DNA of 41,226 nt from contig CAMAVF010000011.1 in the NCBI GenBank assembly GCA_945861445.1, positions 1-41,226 on the forward strand, read 5' to 3'. Positions 27,638-37,589 of this stretch are shown in pieces. Position numbers and translations under genes: made by a program. Position 1 is the stretch's first letter, and every line of letters begins with the position of its first letter. Source of the stretch: Planctomicrobium piriforme (GTDB taxonomy: Bacteria > Planctomycetota > Planctomycetia > Planctomycetales > Planctomycetaceae). The notes under the pieces are model-generated. The model saw only the letters and a program-made list of their open reading frames with translations, searched no databases and was not told where the DNA came from.

Positions 27638-27965
27638 GTTTGTCCTTGGTCATTGGTCCGTGCTCAGGCAAGACGGAGTGTCCAGGATGGGTTCGACGCG
27701 GTCAGTAGTTGCGTAGTAATAAATATCTAGGCGAGCCCGGCGGCGTAAGCCCCGGGATTCCGTGGGATAGGCTTCCAGCCTGTCATTGACGTGGAAGACG
27801 ACAGGCCTGGAAGTCTATCCCACGACGAAGAATCCGGGGGCTTACGCCGGACGCTCGCCTGTCCAAGTTAGTATGCGTTTCTCATTATACCCACGACCTG
27901 CCGGGAGTATTCCGAGGTCGAATAATCCTCAGCAAATGACAAAGGACCAATGACCAAGGACAAAC
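27638..27965. repeat. Nested inverted repeats upstream of the OsmC-like gene
   Basis: Outer arms are perfect 22-mers: GTTTGTCCTTGGTCATTGG... at 27638-27659 and its reverse complement at 27944-27965. Nested inside is a hairpin with about 57-bp arms at 27729-27784 and 27800-27860 (AGGCGAGCCCGGCGGCGTAA and TTACGCCGGACGCTCGCCT ends, CCTGTC/GACAGG at the tip). The shape suggests two mobile non-autonomous elements, one inserted in or next to another. Confidence 0.8.
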
Positions 27966-27966
27966 C

Positions 27967-28359
27967 CTATTCTTCATCGCCGCGAAAGGCTTGCGGAATT
28001 GGTTGTACTTTGCCGGTGCGGTCGATGCATGCCAGAACCGATTCGCCTTGAGACAACAAGTGCCCGTCGCGGAAGAGAAAGTATTCGTGTTCAAGTTTCG
28101 CGGCACCGACTCGTTTAACGCGGGTCTTGAGCGTGAGCAGGTCGTCGTACCGCGCGGGGGCTCGGAAATGGGTATTCAGCCGCACGACCACCATGAACAG
28201 GCCGGCCTCTTCCATCAACCGGTAATTGCCCCCCTGGGCCCGCAGCAATTCGGTGCGGCCCATCTCAAAGAAGACCGCGTAGTTCGCGTGGTGCAGATAG
28301 CCCATCGCGTCGGTCTCTTTGTAGCGGACGCGAAATTGAATCTCGTGTTCAGTCAACAT
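27967..28359 (-). CDS. 4HBT acyl-CoA thioesterase (YbgC/FadM-like)
   Basis: A 130-residue hotdog-fold thioesterase from ATG 28359. The signature VRYKETDAMGYLHHANYAVFFE contains the catalytic Asp17; shorter VRYKETDAMG is enough to place the family. It hydrolyses acyl-CoA or acyl-ACP thioesters. The longer frame to 28509 lies within purF and is rejected. The start is 8 bp after the purF stop, with only a weak AGG upstream, so translation may follow from purF and the two are probably one transcript. The coupling of a purine gene with a thioesterase gives no metabolic hint. Confidence 0.9.
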   Translation of the reverse strand: MLTEHEIQFRVRYKETDAMGYLHHANYAVFFEMGRTELLRAQGGNYRLMEEAGLFMVVVRLNTHFRAPARYDDLLTLKTRVKRVGAAKLEHEYFLFRDGHLLSQGESVLACIDRTGKVQPIPQAFRGDEE

Positions 28360-28367
28360 GGTCAAAC

Positions 28368-29978
28368 CTACATACGTGCCGCAGTCGCCAGTGGCGGGAT
28401 TGCGTCGTACGTTCGCGACGATTTGTTTCCCGTCAGATCCGCTGCCTGGGCGAGGGCCAGTTGATACAACTGCTGGCCGGCTGGGGTGGGATAATTGGTA
28501 TCGAGACACGCCTGGCAGATCGACTCGCGATCCTTATCGACGCAACTGGCAATCGCTTCCAGCGGCAGGTAGCGCAGGCTGTCGGCACCGAGTTCCTTGG
28601 CCATCGCGGCTTCGATTTCCGGGGTCAACGGCTCGCCCGGCTTCAGGAACTTTGTCGCGAATAACTCGTCGACGCGTGACATGTCAATGCCGTAGAAGCA
28701 AGGTGCGAGAATCGGCGGGCAGGCGACTCGCACGTGGACTTCTTTGGCATGCCCGCGTTTCCGCAGTTGCGAAATCAACGCCCGCATCGTCGTCGAACGG
28801 ACGATGGTATCCTCCACCAGCAGGACGCGTTTGCCGTCGAGGACTTCGCGGAGTGGCGTGTATTTCATGCGGACCTTGTCGGCCCGGTCCTTGCCTTCAA
28901 TGAAGGTCCGGCCGACGTAACGATTGCGGATCAACCCTTCCAGCGACGGGATCCCCAGTTCAAACGCCATGCTATCCGCGGCGGCCTTGGCCGTATCGGG
29001 TACCGGCACGACGATGGTGTTGTGCCGATCGTCGTCAATCTGGAGTGTTTCCTGACGCGCCAGTTCCTCACCGAGACGTTTGCGGCTGAGATACACGCTG
29101 CGGTCATCGAGGGTACTCGCCACATTGGCGAAATAGATCCATTCGAAGAAGCAATGTGCCTTGCGCGGCGACGGGGCGAATTGTTCCAGTCGCAGTTCAC
29201 CGTCCTGAATAATGATCGCGTGGCCGGGGGGCAGGTTCTTGATGTTAGACCGCTCAAAACCCATGTTATCGAGCGCGACACTTTCGCTGGCCGCGGCAAA
29301 CATGGAACCTTGAACGGCATAACACAGGGGGCGAATCCCCAGCGGATCGCGAGCGACAATCATGTCGCCCAGCGCATTCAAATAAACAATGTTGTAGGCA
29401 CCGTCGAACCGCTTGGCGAGGTTCCCCAGCATCTCTTTGGGAGTCGGCCGCTTCGACCCGGCGAGTTCCTGGCAGATGTGATGCATCAGGATTTCGGTAT
29501 CGGTTTCGCGGGCCAGGTGGAAATCCGCTTGGTCAAGGATTTCCTTCCGCAATTGCGGATAGTTGGCCAGTTGCCCGTTGAAGGCAAAGCTGAACCATTT
29601 GGATTTCTCGATGTGATGCCGTTCAAACGGCTGAGCATAGCTGCGGTCCTCGGGGCCACAGGTCGCGTACCGCACGTGACCGATCGCCGCACAGCCGGCG
29701 TATTCCTTCATCAACTGCTCGAAGGGAGCTGCCTTGTTGAGCTGGAAGACTTCGGTGACCGAACCGACTTCCTTGTGCGTATCGATCAGTTGCTTGCGAT
29801 CGGGATTAAACGATGTCATTCCGGCCGCAAGTTGCCCGCGATTCTGGATTTCCAGCAACAATCGTGGAATGAGTCGAGAGGCCTGAGCTGGTCCCTGCGA
29901 TGGGCACAGGGGGCTGATTCCCAAATTGGGGAGATGATAAATCGCAGCGACGCCACATTCGTGATGCAGTTCGCCCAT
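28368..29978 (-). CDS. purF: Amidophosphoribosyltransferase
   Basis: A 536-residue enzyme for the first committed step of purine synthesis: PRPP plus glutamine to phosphoribosylamine. The Ntn nucleophile is Cys8 after propeptide MGELHHE, so processing to expose the Cys is expected. Glutaminase motifs are [31 protein letters not shown] and [10 protein letters not shown]; the PRPP loop is [12 protein letters not shown]. Cysteines before FEWIYFA, in [12 protein letters not shown] and in SICQACLD fit the four [4Fe-4S] ligands of the Bacillus-type enzyme. An insert of about 20 residues precedes the QNRGQ motif. ATG 29978 starts at the propeptide; the frame to 30023 is unsupported. Followed by a thioesterase gene. 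Confidence 0.95.
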   Translation of the reverse strand: MGELHHECGVAAIYHLPNLGISPLCPSQGPAQASRLIPRLLLEIQNRGQLAAGMTSFNPDRKQLIDTHKEVGSVTEVFQLNKAAPFEQLMKEYAGCAAIGHVRYATCGPEDRSYAQPFERHHIEKSKWFSFAFNGQLANYPQLRKEILDQADFHLARETDTEILMHHICQELAGSKRPTPKEMLGNLAKRFDGAYNIVYLNALGDMIVARDPLGIRPLCYAVQGSMFAAASESVALDNMGFERSNIKNLPPGHAIIIQDGELRLEQFAPSPRKAHCFFEWIYFANVASTLDDRSVYLSRKRLGEELARQETLQIDDDRHNTIVVPVPDTAKAAADSMAFELGIPSLEGLIRNRYVGRTFIEGKDRADKVRMKYTPLREVLDGKRVLLVEDTIVRSTTMRALISQLRKRGHAKEVHVRVACPPILAPCFYGIDMSRVDELFATKFLKPGEPLTPEIEAAMAKELGADSLRYLPLEAIASCVDKDRESICQACLDTNYPTPAGQQLYQLALAQAADLTGNKSSRTYDAIPPLATAARM

Positions 29979-30161
29979 ACAGAATCGTCTCGTTTCGGGG
30001 CCAGAGGAGGAAGCGTGCCGCACTCAACGCAGTCAATGGACTGCAACACGACGTCGGTAGATCAGCGAGCCCGTCCGCTGCATCAGATCTTAACGATCTG
30101 CTGGTCAGAAACCAATCCGGAATTCACCCATCAAATATTACACTTGAGAGAGGCTTGCAGC

Positions 30162-30304
30162 CTGTCCTTTGTCCTTGGCCATTTGTCCTTGGTGATTTGC
30201 CGAAATGTGTTCAAAAGGAGGTGAAGTTCACCGCAGGACACGCCGCGATCATAGATGTGCTTTGCGTTTTTGCTCCACCAAGGACAAATGACAAAGGACA
30301 AACA
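30162..30304. repeat. Inverted repeat of GTCCTTTGTCCTTGG text
   Basis: CTGTCCTTTGTCCTTGG (from 30162) with ATTTGTCCTTGGTG opposes CACCAAGGACAAATG and ACAAAGGACAAACAG (to 30304). It is related to the 22-mers near 27638 and 27944. It lies between the MMPL exporter stop and the purF start. Confidence 0.7.
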
Positions 30305-30310
30305 GCAATT

Positions 30311-32584
30311 CTACACCGCAGATGGCGGTACTGGCGGAGGATTTCTGCCTTCCGCCCACCGTAAAAGCATCGGCAGCATGCACAGATTACCAACCAGGCC
30401 CCCGAACACCGTGATGCTCGCCATGATTCCGAAGTAGATCACCGGGATAAAATGTGAAGCGGTCAGCACCAGAAACCCCGCAATCAGCACAAGATGCGTC
30501 AGCGCCACTGTTCGGCCGGCATGTTGCTGGGCCTCGTGCAGGGCGTCCTCAAAATTCTGCCCCCGCGAGCGAGCTCGCTGATACTCGGACAGGTAATAGA
30601 TGCTCGACGAAATCATCAATCCTAACGACATGCTGGCAACCATCGCCGAGGCGATATTGATTCGCAGTTCCAGCCAGCCCATCGTGCCCAGAACCAGGAT
30701 CAACGAAAAGAGACTTGGAACGAGGCAAATCAGTCCGAATGAGAACTTACGAAAGGCGATCCCCACCACCAGAAAGATGGCTCCCGCAGCCGCAGCCAAG
30801 CTGATCCACTGATCGCGCAACAGGTCTTCGATCAAAAGCGTCAACACGACAAAGATGCCGGTAGCTTCCGCGTCGGGAAAGTGCTGCCGGGTGGTCTCGA
30901 GGGCGCGGCGAATAATTTCCAGCTTCTCTTGACTCGACTGTCGTTCCAGCGATCGCAGAATGAGTCGCATCCGTTTCTCATCCGCGTTGTAGAGCGTGCT
31001 GACATACTCCGCCTGCAATTTGTCGAGCAACCAGAGTCGACGCGAAAGCTCGGATGTAAAAAACGTCCGGGGCACGATGGCTTCACCATCGGCCAGGCAA
31101 ATGACCTTGGTCAGCCCCGGCCTGCCGCGCACTTGCAGTTGCCGCAATTCGACGGCCAGTTTCTCGACCTTGACGAGGAATTCTTCAGTCATTTCTTCCG
31201 GAGTCGGGAAATTCACTTCCCACGTCGCCGAACCGCCGAAATGTCGCTCGACAAAATCGAGACCAATCGCGATCGGACTGCTGGGTCGAAAATTCTTGAT
31301 GAAGTCGGTCTCGATCTGGACCCGCGAGCAGCCCACCAGTGCGAGGCCGGCCAATCCCAACGTGAACACGGTGATCGCGACAGGAGCCCCTTCGACACCA
31401 CGCACCATTCGCTGCAGGGCTGTCTCCATCGCACTGGCAGCGCGGGGTAGTCTGACCTCCACAGTGCAAGCACCGCACAGAGTTCCAAGGGGCAACAGGC
31501 TGGCGACGGCCGGCACCAGCAGCAGCGTTCCGATGGCGATCATCCACCCGAATTCCGCGAGAGGATAAATCTCGCTGGTCATCAGTGCCGCGCAACCAAT
31601 CGCTGAGACGATCGCTGCACAGAAGAACGGAGGGCCAAGCTCCCGGATCGATGCCGCAAGCGACGTCCGCGGGTCAGCCACGAGACGCCGTTGACGCAAT
31701 CCGATGGCAATGGGAACGATGCTTGCCACGCCAATCATAATCAATATCGGTGTCAGCATTGAGCTCACCATGCCCAATAGAACGCCGCAATACATCAGAA
31801 TTGCCCTCGTCCAAAACAGGGCCATTATGGCTATCACCACCGGCATCAACGTCCAACGCGTCACGCGGAAGAAGATCATGAGTATCAGTTGCAACAACCA
31901 GACGGAATAGAACGCCAGCCCCGCGTCATCCGCATCGACGTAATGCGCTGCGTCCAGCTCTTGGACGGGTTCACCGACCATGTGCGTCAGTAGTCCGGTT
32001 TGGCCGGAAAAAGCCGCCGCAACTTCACGAATTTGGCGCACCGTTTGGACTCGGGGGACGGGCGATAATTCCACCTGTGCGCGCTTGTTACTAGTGGCCA
32101 CATCGTCTGGATCAAGAGGGGCAAACCGCAGTACGATGGCCGTTGTAATGCCGTCGTCGCCAATCAGCACGCGATGCGTCAATTCGCGGAATTTGTCTGG
32201 TGGAATGTTGATGAACGGCAGTCGCGCCTGATCTAGAGACGTCGCCAGGTCCTGGACGCTTGCGGTCAGAATCCCGGGGACTTCACCCAGGGACTGCGAC
32301 AGATCTCGCAGCCGAGTCATGCCTTCGGGCGTGTTGAGGTTTGGATCGGTATAGCAGAAGAAAGCCAGCTCGTCGCCGCCAAACAGCGCCTTGCTGCGTC
32401 GCAGTGCCAAGACCCGCGGATCGTTTTTCGCGAACAGGGCTTCGACCGACTGGTCTGACTTCAGCCGCGTGGCTGGCCCCCCACTCATGACCGTGATGAC
32501 CGCGGCGAGGGCGAACAGCCCGACCCGCCCATCGATCAATCTCGTGGCCCAATCACGGGGCGTGGACTGCTGCGGATTCGTCAT
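30311..32584 (-). CDS. MMPL/RND-family exporter
   Basis: A 757-residue inner-membrane protein from ATG 32584, chosen because GGAGGTGGGG lies 4-6 nt upstream. Two homologous halves each have one helix (about residues 21-36 and 405-425), a large outer-face loop (about 37-215 and 430-600) and a cluster of five helices. No duplicated RND efflux motif set such as that of AcrB is seen; the shape fits the MMPL/HpnN-like, lipid-moving branch. Substrate unknown. It follows groEL on the same strand but a clear terminator (32603-32637) separates them. The membrane-fusion partner expected of tripartite pumps is absent, as is usual for MMPL proteins. Confidence 0.88.
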   Translation of the reverse strand: MTNPQQSTPRDWATRLIDGRVGLFALAAVITVMSGGPATRLKSDQSVEALFAKNDPRVLALRRSKALFGGDELAFFCYTDPNLNTPEGMTRLRDLSQSLGEVPGILTASVQDLATSLDQARLPFINIPPDKFRELTHRVLIGDDGITTAIVLRFAPLDPDDVATSNKRAQVELSPVPRVQTVRQIREVAAAFSGQTGLLTHMVGEPVQELDAAHYVDADDAGLAFYSVWLLQLILMIFFRVTRWTLMPVVIAIMALFWTRAILMYCGVLLGMVSSMLTPILIMIGVASIVPIAIGLRQRRLVADPRTSLAASIRELGPPFFCAAIVSAIGCAALMTSEIYPLAEFGWMIAIGTLLLVPAVASLLPLGTLCGACTVEVRLPRAASAMETALQRMVRGVEGAPVAITVFTLGLAGLALVGCSRVQIETDFIKNFRPSSPIAIGLDFVERHFGGSATWEVNFPTPEEMTEEFLVKVEKLAVELRQLQVRGRPGLTKVICLADGEAIVPRTFFTSELSRRLWLLDKLQAEYVSTLYNADEKRMRLILRSLERQSSQEKLEIIRRALETTRQHFPDAEATGIFVVLTLLIEDLLRDQWISLAAAAGAIFLVVGIAFRKFSFGLICLVPSLFSLILVLGTMGWLELRINIASAMVASMSLGLMISSSIYYLSEYQRARSRGQNFEDALHEAQQHAGRTVALTHLVLIAGFLVLTASHFIPVIYFGIMASITVFGGLVGNLCMLPMLLRWAEGRNPPPVPPSAV

Positions 32585-32602
32585 TTCCCCACCTCCGGGC
32601 AC

Positions 32603-32637
32603 AAAAAAACCCCGGCCCACATTAGTGAACCGGGGTT
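32603..32637 (-). terminator. Rho-independent terminator of groEL
   Basis: On the minus strand AACCCCGG (32637-32630) pairs with CCGGGGTT (32615-32608) around a 14-nt loop, followed by a run of T. It ends 28 bp after the groEL stop and separates it from the MMPL gene. Confidence 0.9.
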
Positions 32638-32665
32638 GTAATATCTAACTCAACCTACAAAAACC

Positions 32666-34282
32666 TTAGTACACGTCGTGGTCGCCATGACCACCCTTCT
32701 TGCCGTCCTTGGGCATTTCGGCAATCAAGGCATCGCTGGTGAGCAGCAATGTCGCGACGCTGGCCGCATTCTGCAAGGCCGAACGAGTCACCTTGGTCGG
32801 ATCGATGATGCCCGACTTGACCAGGTCTTCATACTTGTCGGTCGCCGCATTGTAGCCCATGTTGCCGGTCAGTTCGCCGACCTTCTCACAGACCACGCCA
32901 CCGTCGACACCTGCGTTGTCAGCAATCTGAGTCAGCGGAGCACGGCAGGCACGAACGATGATGTCCCAGCCCAGTTTGCCGTCTTCCGACAACTTCGTCG
33001 CGGGCACCACGCTCTTGGAAGCACGCAGCAAAGCCACGCCGCCACCGGGCAGAATGCCTTCGGAAACCGCAGCACGAGTCGCGTGCAGGGCGTCTTCCAC
33101 GCGAGCCTTCTTTTCCTTCATTTCGGATTCGGTCGCGGCACCCACATTGATCTGGGCCACGCCACCCGACAACTTGGCGATGCGTTCTTCCAGCTTTTCC
33201 TTGTCGTAGTCGCTGGTTGCGTTGGCCAATTCGTTGCGAATCTGGTCAATGCGGGACTTGATGTCGGCCGTCTTGCCGCCACCTTCGATGATCGTTGTGT
33301 TGTCCTTGTCGATCACGACCTTCTTGGTGCGGCCGAGTTCCGACAACTGGACGTTTTCGAGCTGAATGCCCAAGTCTTCGAAAATCGCCTGGCCGCCAAC
33401 CATGATCGCCAGGTCCTGCAACATGGCCTTGCGGCGGTCGCCATAACCCGGGGCCTTGACGGCGACGGTTCGCAGATTGCCACGCAGCTTGTTGATGACC
33501 AGCATCGCCAGGGCTTCTCCGTCGACTTCTTCAGCGACGATCACCAGCGGCTTGCCAGCTTGAGCAACCTTCTCGAGCACCGGAACCAGATCCTTGACGT
33601 TGCTGATCTTCTTCTCGTGGATCAACACCAGAGCGTCTTCGAAAATGCATTCCATCGTCGTGGAATCAGTCACGAAGTAGGGTGACAGATAACCACGATC
33701 GAACTGCATCCCTTCGACCACTTCGAATTCGGTCTTCAGGCTCTTGCCTTCTTCGACAGTGATGACGCCGTCTTTGCCGACTTGTTCCATGGCGTCGGCC
33801 AGGATCGAACCGATTTCGGTATCGCCGTTACCGGCAACCGTACCGACCTGGGCGATCGACTTCTTGTTCTTGCATTCGGTCGACATCGACTTCAGCTTCT
33901 CGGTGATCGCTTCGACGGCAGCGTCCATCCCGCGCTTCATTTCGATCGGGCTGACACCGGCGACAACCGCTCGCAGACCCTCGATGTAAATGGCTTCGGC
34001 GAGGATCGTCGCGGTGGTGGTGCCGTCGCCGGCGTTGTCGGAAGTCTTGCTGGCGACTTCCTTCACCATGCGGGCGCCCATATCTTCGAACTTATCGGGG
34101 AGTTCGATTTCGCGAGCCACGGAGACACCGTCCTTGGTTACGGTGGGCGAGCCGAAGCTCTTCGCGATGATCACATTGCGGCCCTTGGGCCCGAGTGTTA
34201 CGCGAACTGCACGGGCCAGCTTGCTGACACCGATGCGCATCTTTTCTTGAGCTTCCTGATCGAAAGCAATCATCTTTGCCAT
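32666..34282 (-). CDS. groEL: Chaperonin GroEL (Hsp60)
   Basis: A 538-residue 60-kDa chaperonin subunit that folds proteins with GroES in the cytoplasm. Present are [20 protein letters not shown] and the ATP-site [13 protein letters not shown], the apical substrate region, and the equatorial [10 protein letters not shown] and [13 protein letters not shown]. The C-terminus ends GGHGDHDVY, not the GGM repeat of E. coli GroEL, so the cavity tail is polar and His/Asp-containing. AGAGGAGCG precedes ATG 34282. It lies 226 bp downstream of groES, with a hairpin in between. I found no CIRCE element upstream of groES. Confidence 0.98.
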   Translation of the reverse strand: MAKMIAFDQEAQEKMRIGVSKLARAVRVTLGPKGRNVIIAKSFGSPTVTKDGVSVAREIELPDKFEDMGARMVKEVASKTSDNAGDGTTTATILAEAIYIEGLRAVVAGVSPIEMKRGMDAAVEAITEKLKSMSTECKNKKSIAQVGTVAGNGDTEIGSILADAMEQVGKDGVITVEEGKSLKTEFEVVEGMQFDRGYLSPYFVTDSTTMECIFEDALVLIHEKKISNVKDLVPVLEKVAQAGKPLVIVAEEVDGEALAMLVINKLRGNLRTVAVKAPGYGDRRKAMLQDLAIMVGGQAIFEDLGIQLENVQLSELGRTKKVVIDKDNTTIIEGGGKTADIKSRIDQIRNELANATSDYDKEKLEERIAKLSGGVAQINVGAATESEMKEKKARVEDALHATRAAVSEGILPGGGVALLRASKSVVPATKLSEDGKLGWDIIVRACRAPLTQIADNAGVDGGVVCEKVGELTGNMGYNAATDKYEDLVKSGIIDPTKVTRSALQNAASVATLLLTSDALIAEMPKDGKKGGHGDHDVY

Positions 34283-34407
34283 GGGGTATTCGCTCCTCTT
34301 ACACCTTACTAAGGACGGTTGAATTTGCTGACTCGCTAGTGCGTTCGCGCTGGCGAAATGTTGTTATTGGCTGCCTGCGGAGTAGCAGAATTCGTAAGAA
34401 TTCTGGT

Positions 34408-34489
34408 GTTTGGGTACCACTGGCGGGGCCAGTGCCAGCAGTCTATCGGCTTTCACGAAAAGCACTGGCATAGCCAGTGGCACCCGAAC
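34408..34489. repeat. Inverted repeat inside the groES-groEL gap
   Basis: GTTTGGGTACCACTGGC...GCCAGTGC (34408-34435) faces GCACTGGC...GCCAGTGGCACCCGAAC (34462-34489), 28-nt arms with a few mismatches and a 26-nt loop. It lies in the 226-bp gap between groES and groEL. It looks like a dispersed repeat. In the mRNA it would form a hairpin between the two cistrons. Confidence 0.8.
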
Positions 34490-34508
34490 ATATTGTCTAG
34501 ACGAAGCA

Positions 34509-34832
34509 CTAGGCGTAAATCGCCAGGATGTCAGCTTCGCGCATCAGGACGAGTTCTTCGTCATCGAGCTTGAATTCGTCGCCTGCGTAGGAGCTGAAGA
34601 TTACCTTGTCGCCGGCCTTGACGGTCAGCGGGTGCTTCTTGCCATCGCGAGTGGTGATGCCTTCGCCGACGGCGATGATCTCGCCACGCTGGGGCTTGTC
34701 CTTGGCGGAATCCGGCAACACGATACCACCTGCGGTGGTCGACTCAGCGGTTTCACGACGCAGCAACACACGGTCTCCCAGCGGAACGACCTTGGTGTTG
34801 GACTTGGTTGCAGTGGTTGCCTTCTTAGCCAT
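34509..34832 (-). CDS. groES: Co-chaperonin GroES
   Basis: A 107-residue GroES, the lid of the GroEL chamber. Core motifs are VVPLGDRVLLRRETAEST, GGIVLPDSAKDKPQRGEI (mobile loop region), VKAGDKVIFSSYAGDE and LVLMREADILAIYA. It has a 13-residue Lys/Thr-rich N-terminal extension (MAKKATTATKSNT) absent in E. coli. ATG 34832 has GAGGAGA 6-7 nt upstream; an earlier in-frame ATG at 34859 lacks one. It is transcribed toward groEL. It is slightly longer than the usual 95-100 residues. Confidence 0.97.
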   Translation of the reverse strand: MAKKATTATKSNTKVVPLGDRVLLRRETAESTTAGGIVLPDSAKDKPQRGEIIAVGEGITTRDGKKHPLTVKAGDKVIFSSYAGDEFKLDDEELVLMREADILAIYA

Positions 34833-35269
34833 CGACGTCTCCTCAGATCCGTAGCTCAAAACTCGCAGGTCACATCAAGTAAGTTTGATCCAATGGGCGT
34901 ACTGCCCACTTTCGCTTGGACGATCTCAATAGCGAATTGCGCGCCAAACTAGTTGGATAGCCGTAAGCTATTGGAGCCATTGCAGATAGTGTGTAGAGCG
35001 CATCTTGTAGAACCTGCCAACCCACGCGAGTGTCCAGCTTGTTGCCCATTGGCGCTGCCAATCTGGCAGGGCTATTCTGTTTCGGCAACCGGGCATGGTC
35101 CCATAAGTCCCATTGGTCCCATTAATTCGAGTTTAATCAATGGGACTTATGGGACGGATGGGGTTTATGGCTGCCGCCTTGCGGTTGCTGACTTGCCATA
35201 GCCCGGCCATTCGTCCGACTATAGAATCCGGCACTTCGACACACTGACCAACATTTTTGCAGACTGACG
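34833..35269. other. Intergenic region upstream of groES and proB
   Basis: About 440 bp between divergent genes. It must contain the groES and proB promoters. A perfect 17-bp inverted repeat sits at 35097-35154. I looked for a CIRCE-type palindrome and for clear -35/-10 pairs before groES and found none I would defend. Confidence 0.5.
35097..35154. repeat. 17-bp inverted repeat of CCCAT words
   Basis: GTCCCATAAGTCCCATT (35097-35113) and AATGGGACTTATGGGAC (35138-35154), perfect complement, 24-nt loop. A related copy lies at 37590-37646. Confidence 0.85.
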
Positions 35270-36436
35270 ATGACCGAATCGCACGCCGCCCATCGCCGCC
35301 AGATTATCGAATCCGCACGCACACTGGTGGTTAAGGTGGGCACAAACGCCCTCTCCAAACCGGACGATACGCTCGATGTGGCCAAAATCGCCAATCTGAC
35401 CGAGCAACTTCACCACGTCCTGCAGACGGGTCGGCAGGTTGTCCTGGTTTCCAGCGGTGCGATCGGATCGGGACTGGGAATCCTGGGTCTGAAAAAACGA
35501 CCTGATGATCTGCCACACTTGCAGGCGGCGGCAGCCATCGGGCAGGCCCACTTGATCCGCCAGTACGACGATTGTCTTCGCAAGTTCGGCTACCATGCGG
35601 CTCAATTGCTGCTGACGGCCAACGATTTCAAGCAACGTCACCGCTATCTGAATGTCCGCAACACGTTGCACACGCTGTTTGAATACGGCACATTGCCGAT
35701 CGTCAACGAAAATGACACCGTCAGCGTCGATGAAATCCGCTTTGGCGACAACGACCGTCTGGCGGCACTCGTCACCAACCTGCTCGACAAGCCACCGCTG
35801 CTGGTCATCCTGTCGGTCATCGACGGCTTGTATGATGGAGACCCGCGTCTTCCGACCAGCCGCTTGATACCGCTGATCGAACATTTCGACGACGCCCTGT
35901 TTCAGTTCGCGTCCCTGGACAAAAGCTCGCGCGGTACGGGCGGGATGCAAACCAAGCTGGAAGCCGCTCGCATTGCGACCGCAGTCGGTCGGCCAGTCAT
36001 CATCGCCAACGGCAATGATCCGCAGATTCTGGACCGGATTCTGGCTGGTGAGCCAGTCGGCACGCTGTTCCTGCCGCAAGGTCCCGCCGTTTCCGCCCGA
36101 GAACGCTGGATCGGCTACAACGTCCCGCCGCGCGGCAAATACATACTCGATGAAGGGGCTGCCCGGGCCATCGTGCAGAAAGGTCGGTCGCTGCTGGCGA
36201 TTGGCATCAAATCGATCCACGGATCATTCGATAAGGGACAGATTGTGTCGCTGGTCGATCTGCAAGGCCGAGAACTCGGACGCGGTCTGACCAACTACAG
36301 CTCCGTCGACACCGCCCGGATCGCCGGCAAACGAACCGACGAATTCACCCAGGTCTTCGGCAACATTCCCTACGCCGAGGTGATCCACCGCGACAATCTG
36401 GTCGTGACCGTCAGCCCCAGCAAAGCCAGAATGTAG
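35270..36436 (+). CDS. proB: Glutamate 5-kinase
   Basis: A 388-residue glutamate 5-kinase, the first step of proline synthesis (glutamate plus ATP to glutamyl-5-phosphate). The amino-acid-kinase domain has VVKVGTNAL (phosphate loop), VSSGAIGSGLG, VNENDTVSVDEIRFGDND (glutamate/Mg site) and GTGGMQTKLEAARIA (nucleotide site). The C-terminal PUA domain spans about residues 285-375 (RGKYILDEGAARAI, GKRTDE). It is full length for the two-domain form. proA is not in the window. Cytoplasmic; family members are usually inhibited by proline, but no control element is seen here. Confidence 0.97.
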   Translation: MTESHAAHRRQIIESARTLVVKVGTNALSKPDDTLDVAKIANLTEQLHHVLQTGRQVVLVSSGAIGSGLGILGLKKRPDDLPHLQAAAAIGQAHLIRQYDDCLRKFGYHAAQLLLTANDFKQRHRYLNVRNTLHTLFEYGTLPIVNENDTVSVDEIRFGDNDRLAALVTNLLDKPPLLVILSVIDGLYDGDPRLPTSRLIPLIEHFDDALFQFASLDKSSRGTGGMQTKLEAARIATAVGRPVIIANGNDPQILDRILAGEPVGTLFLPQGPAVSARERWIGYNVPPRGKYILDEGAARAIVQKGRSLLAIGIKSIHGSFDKGQIVSLVDLQGRELGRGLTNYSSVDTARIAGKRTDEFTQVFGNIPYAEVIHRDNLVVTVSPSKARM

Positions 36437-36551
36437 GACGGCCTTCCCAAGCCGTCAAGCGGGCAGGGAAGCCAGCACTACGGCACTTAATTAATGATAA
36501 ATGCGCCGATCCTTACTCACAATTCCCTCCTTAATCGCACAGTCTTGCATC

Positions 36552-37553
36552 ATGACCGATCCCAAAGCACGCAACAGTTCTGCGGCCTGGCAATCACTGC
36601 TGCGGGCACTGGGGCCATTCCTGGCATTGGCGCTGGTCATTGCGTTTTTCGGGCTTGCCGATCGGCTCATTAATGGTACGGATGCGCGCTTTCTGACGCT
36701 GCACAATGCCCGTACAGTTTGCACCCAGACCGCCGTGGTCGGCGTCGCGGCACTTGGCATGACGGTGATTATCATTTCTGGCGGCATTGACCTGTCGATG
36801 GGCACGGCAATCGCCTTGAGCGCCACCGTCCTGGCCTGGCTGCTGACTCACGGTTGTCCGGCCGAGGTCGCGGTGGCTGGCTGCCTGCTCACGGGTTGCG
36901 TCACCGGAGCCCTCAATGGCTGGTTGATCAGTGCGTTACGAGTTGTCCCGTTCATCGTGACCCTGGGGACCATGACGCTGTTCGTTGGACTGGCCAAAAT
37001 GCTCGCCAACGACACGACGATTCGCCCCAAGCCGGGTCTCGTCCCAGTGTGGTTAAGCAACTTGCTCACGACGTCGGGGAACGCCCTCTATCTGGGTGTC
37101 CCGCTGGGACTGGTGTTGGCACTGGTGTTCGCCTTGATCCTGGCGATCATTCTGCAATTCACCGTCTTCGGACGACACGTGTATGCACTGGGCTCCAACG
37201 AAGCCACGGCGCGGCTGTGCGGAATCAATGTGTTTGCCAACCGGATGGCAGTCTACATGCTGGCCGGTCTGTTCGCCGGGATGTCCGGCGTCTACCAGTT
37301 CGCACGGTTGAGCGTCGGGGAGCCGACGGCGGGAGCTGGACTGGAATTGAAGATCATTGCCGCCGTCGTCATCGGAGGGGGCAGCCTGAACGGTGGTCGC
37401 GGCACGGTGTCGGGGACACTGGCCGGCGCCATCATGATCAACGTCATCAACAGCGGCTGCACTCAACTGGGGCTGGGAAATTCCCTGTGGGACATCATGC
37501 TGGGAGTCACCATTATCGCAGCAGTGACCTTCGACCAATGGCGGCAATCGTGA
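36552..37553 (+). CDS. Sugar-type ABC transporter permease (RbsC-like), orphan
   Basis: A 333-residue permease from ATG 36552; an ATG at 36501 is possible but adds a short leader without a signal. About 9-10 membrane helices. Family markers are GGIDLSMGTAIALSA in the early helices, the cytoplasmic loop YALGSNEATARLCGINV that contacts the ATPase, and ELKIIAAVVIGGGSLNGGRGT. It is the RbsC/XylH-like BPD_transp_2 type used for ribose, xylose and related sugars. No ATPase or binding protein is adjacent, so partners must be elsewhere. It follows proB by 115 bp on the same strand; co-transcription is possible but functionally odd. Confidence 0.9.
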   Translation: MTDPKARNSSAAWQSLLRALGPFLALALVIAFFGLADRLINGTDARFLTLHNARTVCTQTAVVGVAALGMTVIIISGGIDLSMGTAIALSATVLAWLLTHGCPAEVAVAGCLLTGCVTGALNGWLISALRVVPFIVTLGTMTLFVGLAKMLANDTTIRPKPGLVPVWLSNLLTTSGNALYLGVPLGLVLALVFALILAIILQFTVFGRHVYALGSNEATARLCGINVFANRMAVYMLAGLFAGMSGVYQFARLSVGEPTAGAGLELKIIAAVVIGGGSLNGGRGTVSGTLAGAIMINVINSGCTQLGLGNSLWDIMLGVTIIAAVTFDQWRQS

Positions 37554-37589
37554 AGCTGCACGATGGTCACGTAGGATGATACGTCATCC

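Noticed and set aside
28734-30224. 496-residue plus-strand open frame opposite purF
   Set aside because: It lies antisense to a clear purF with all catalytic motifs; the translation has no recognisable domain and the frame follows codon bias on the other strand.
32678-33685. 335-residue plus-strand frame opposite groEL
   Set aside because: Antisense shadow of groEL.
34833-35096. CIRCE operator for groES
   Set aside because: No TTAGCACTC-type palindrome could be found on either strand in the upstream region.
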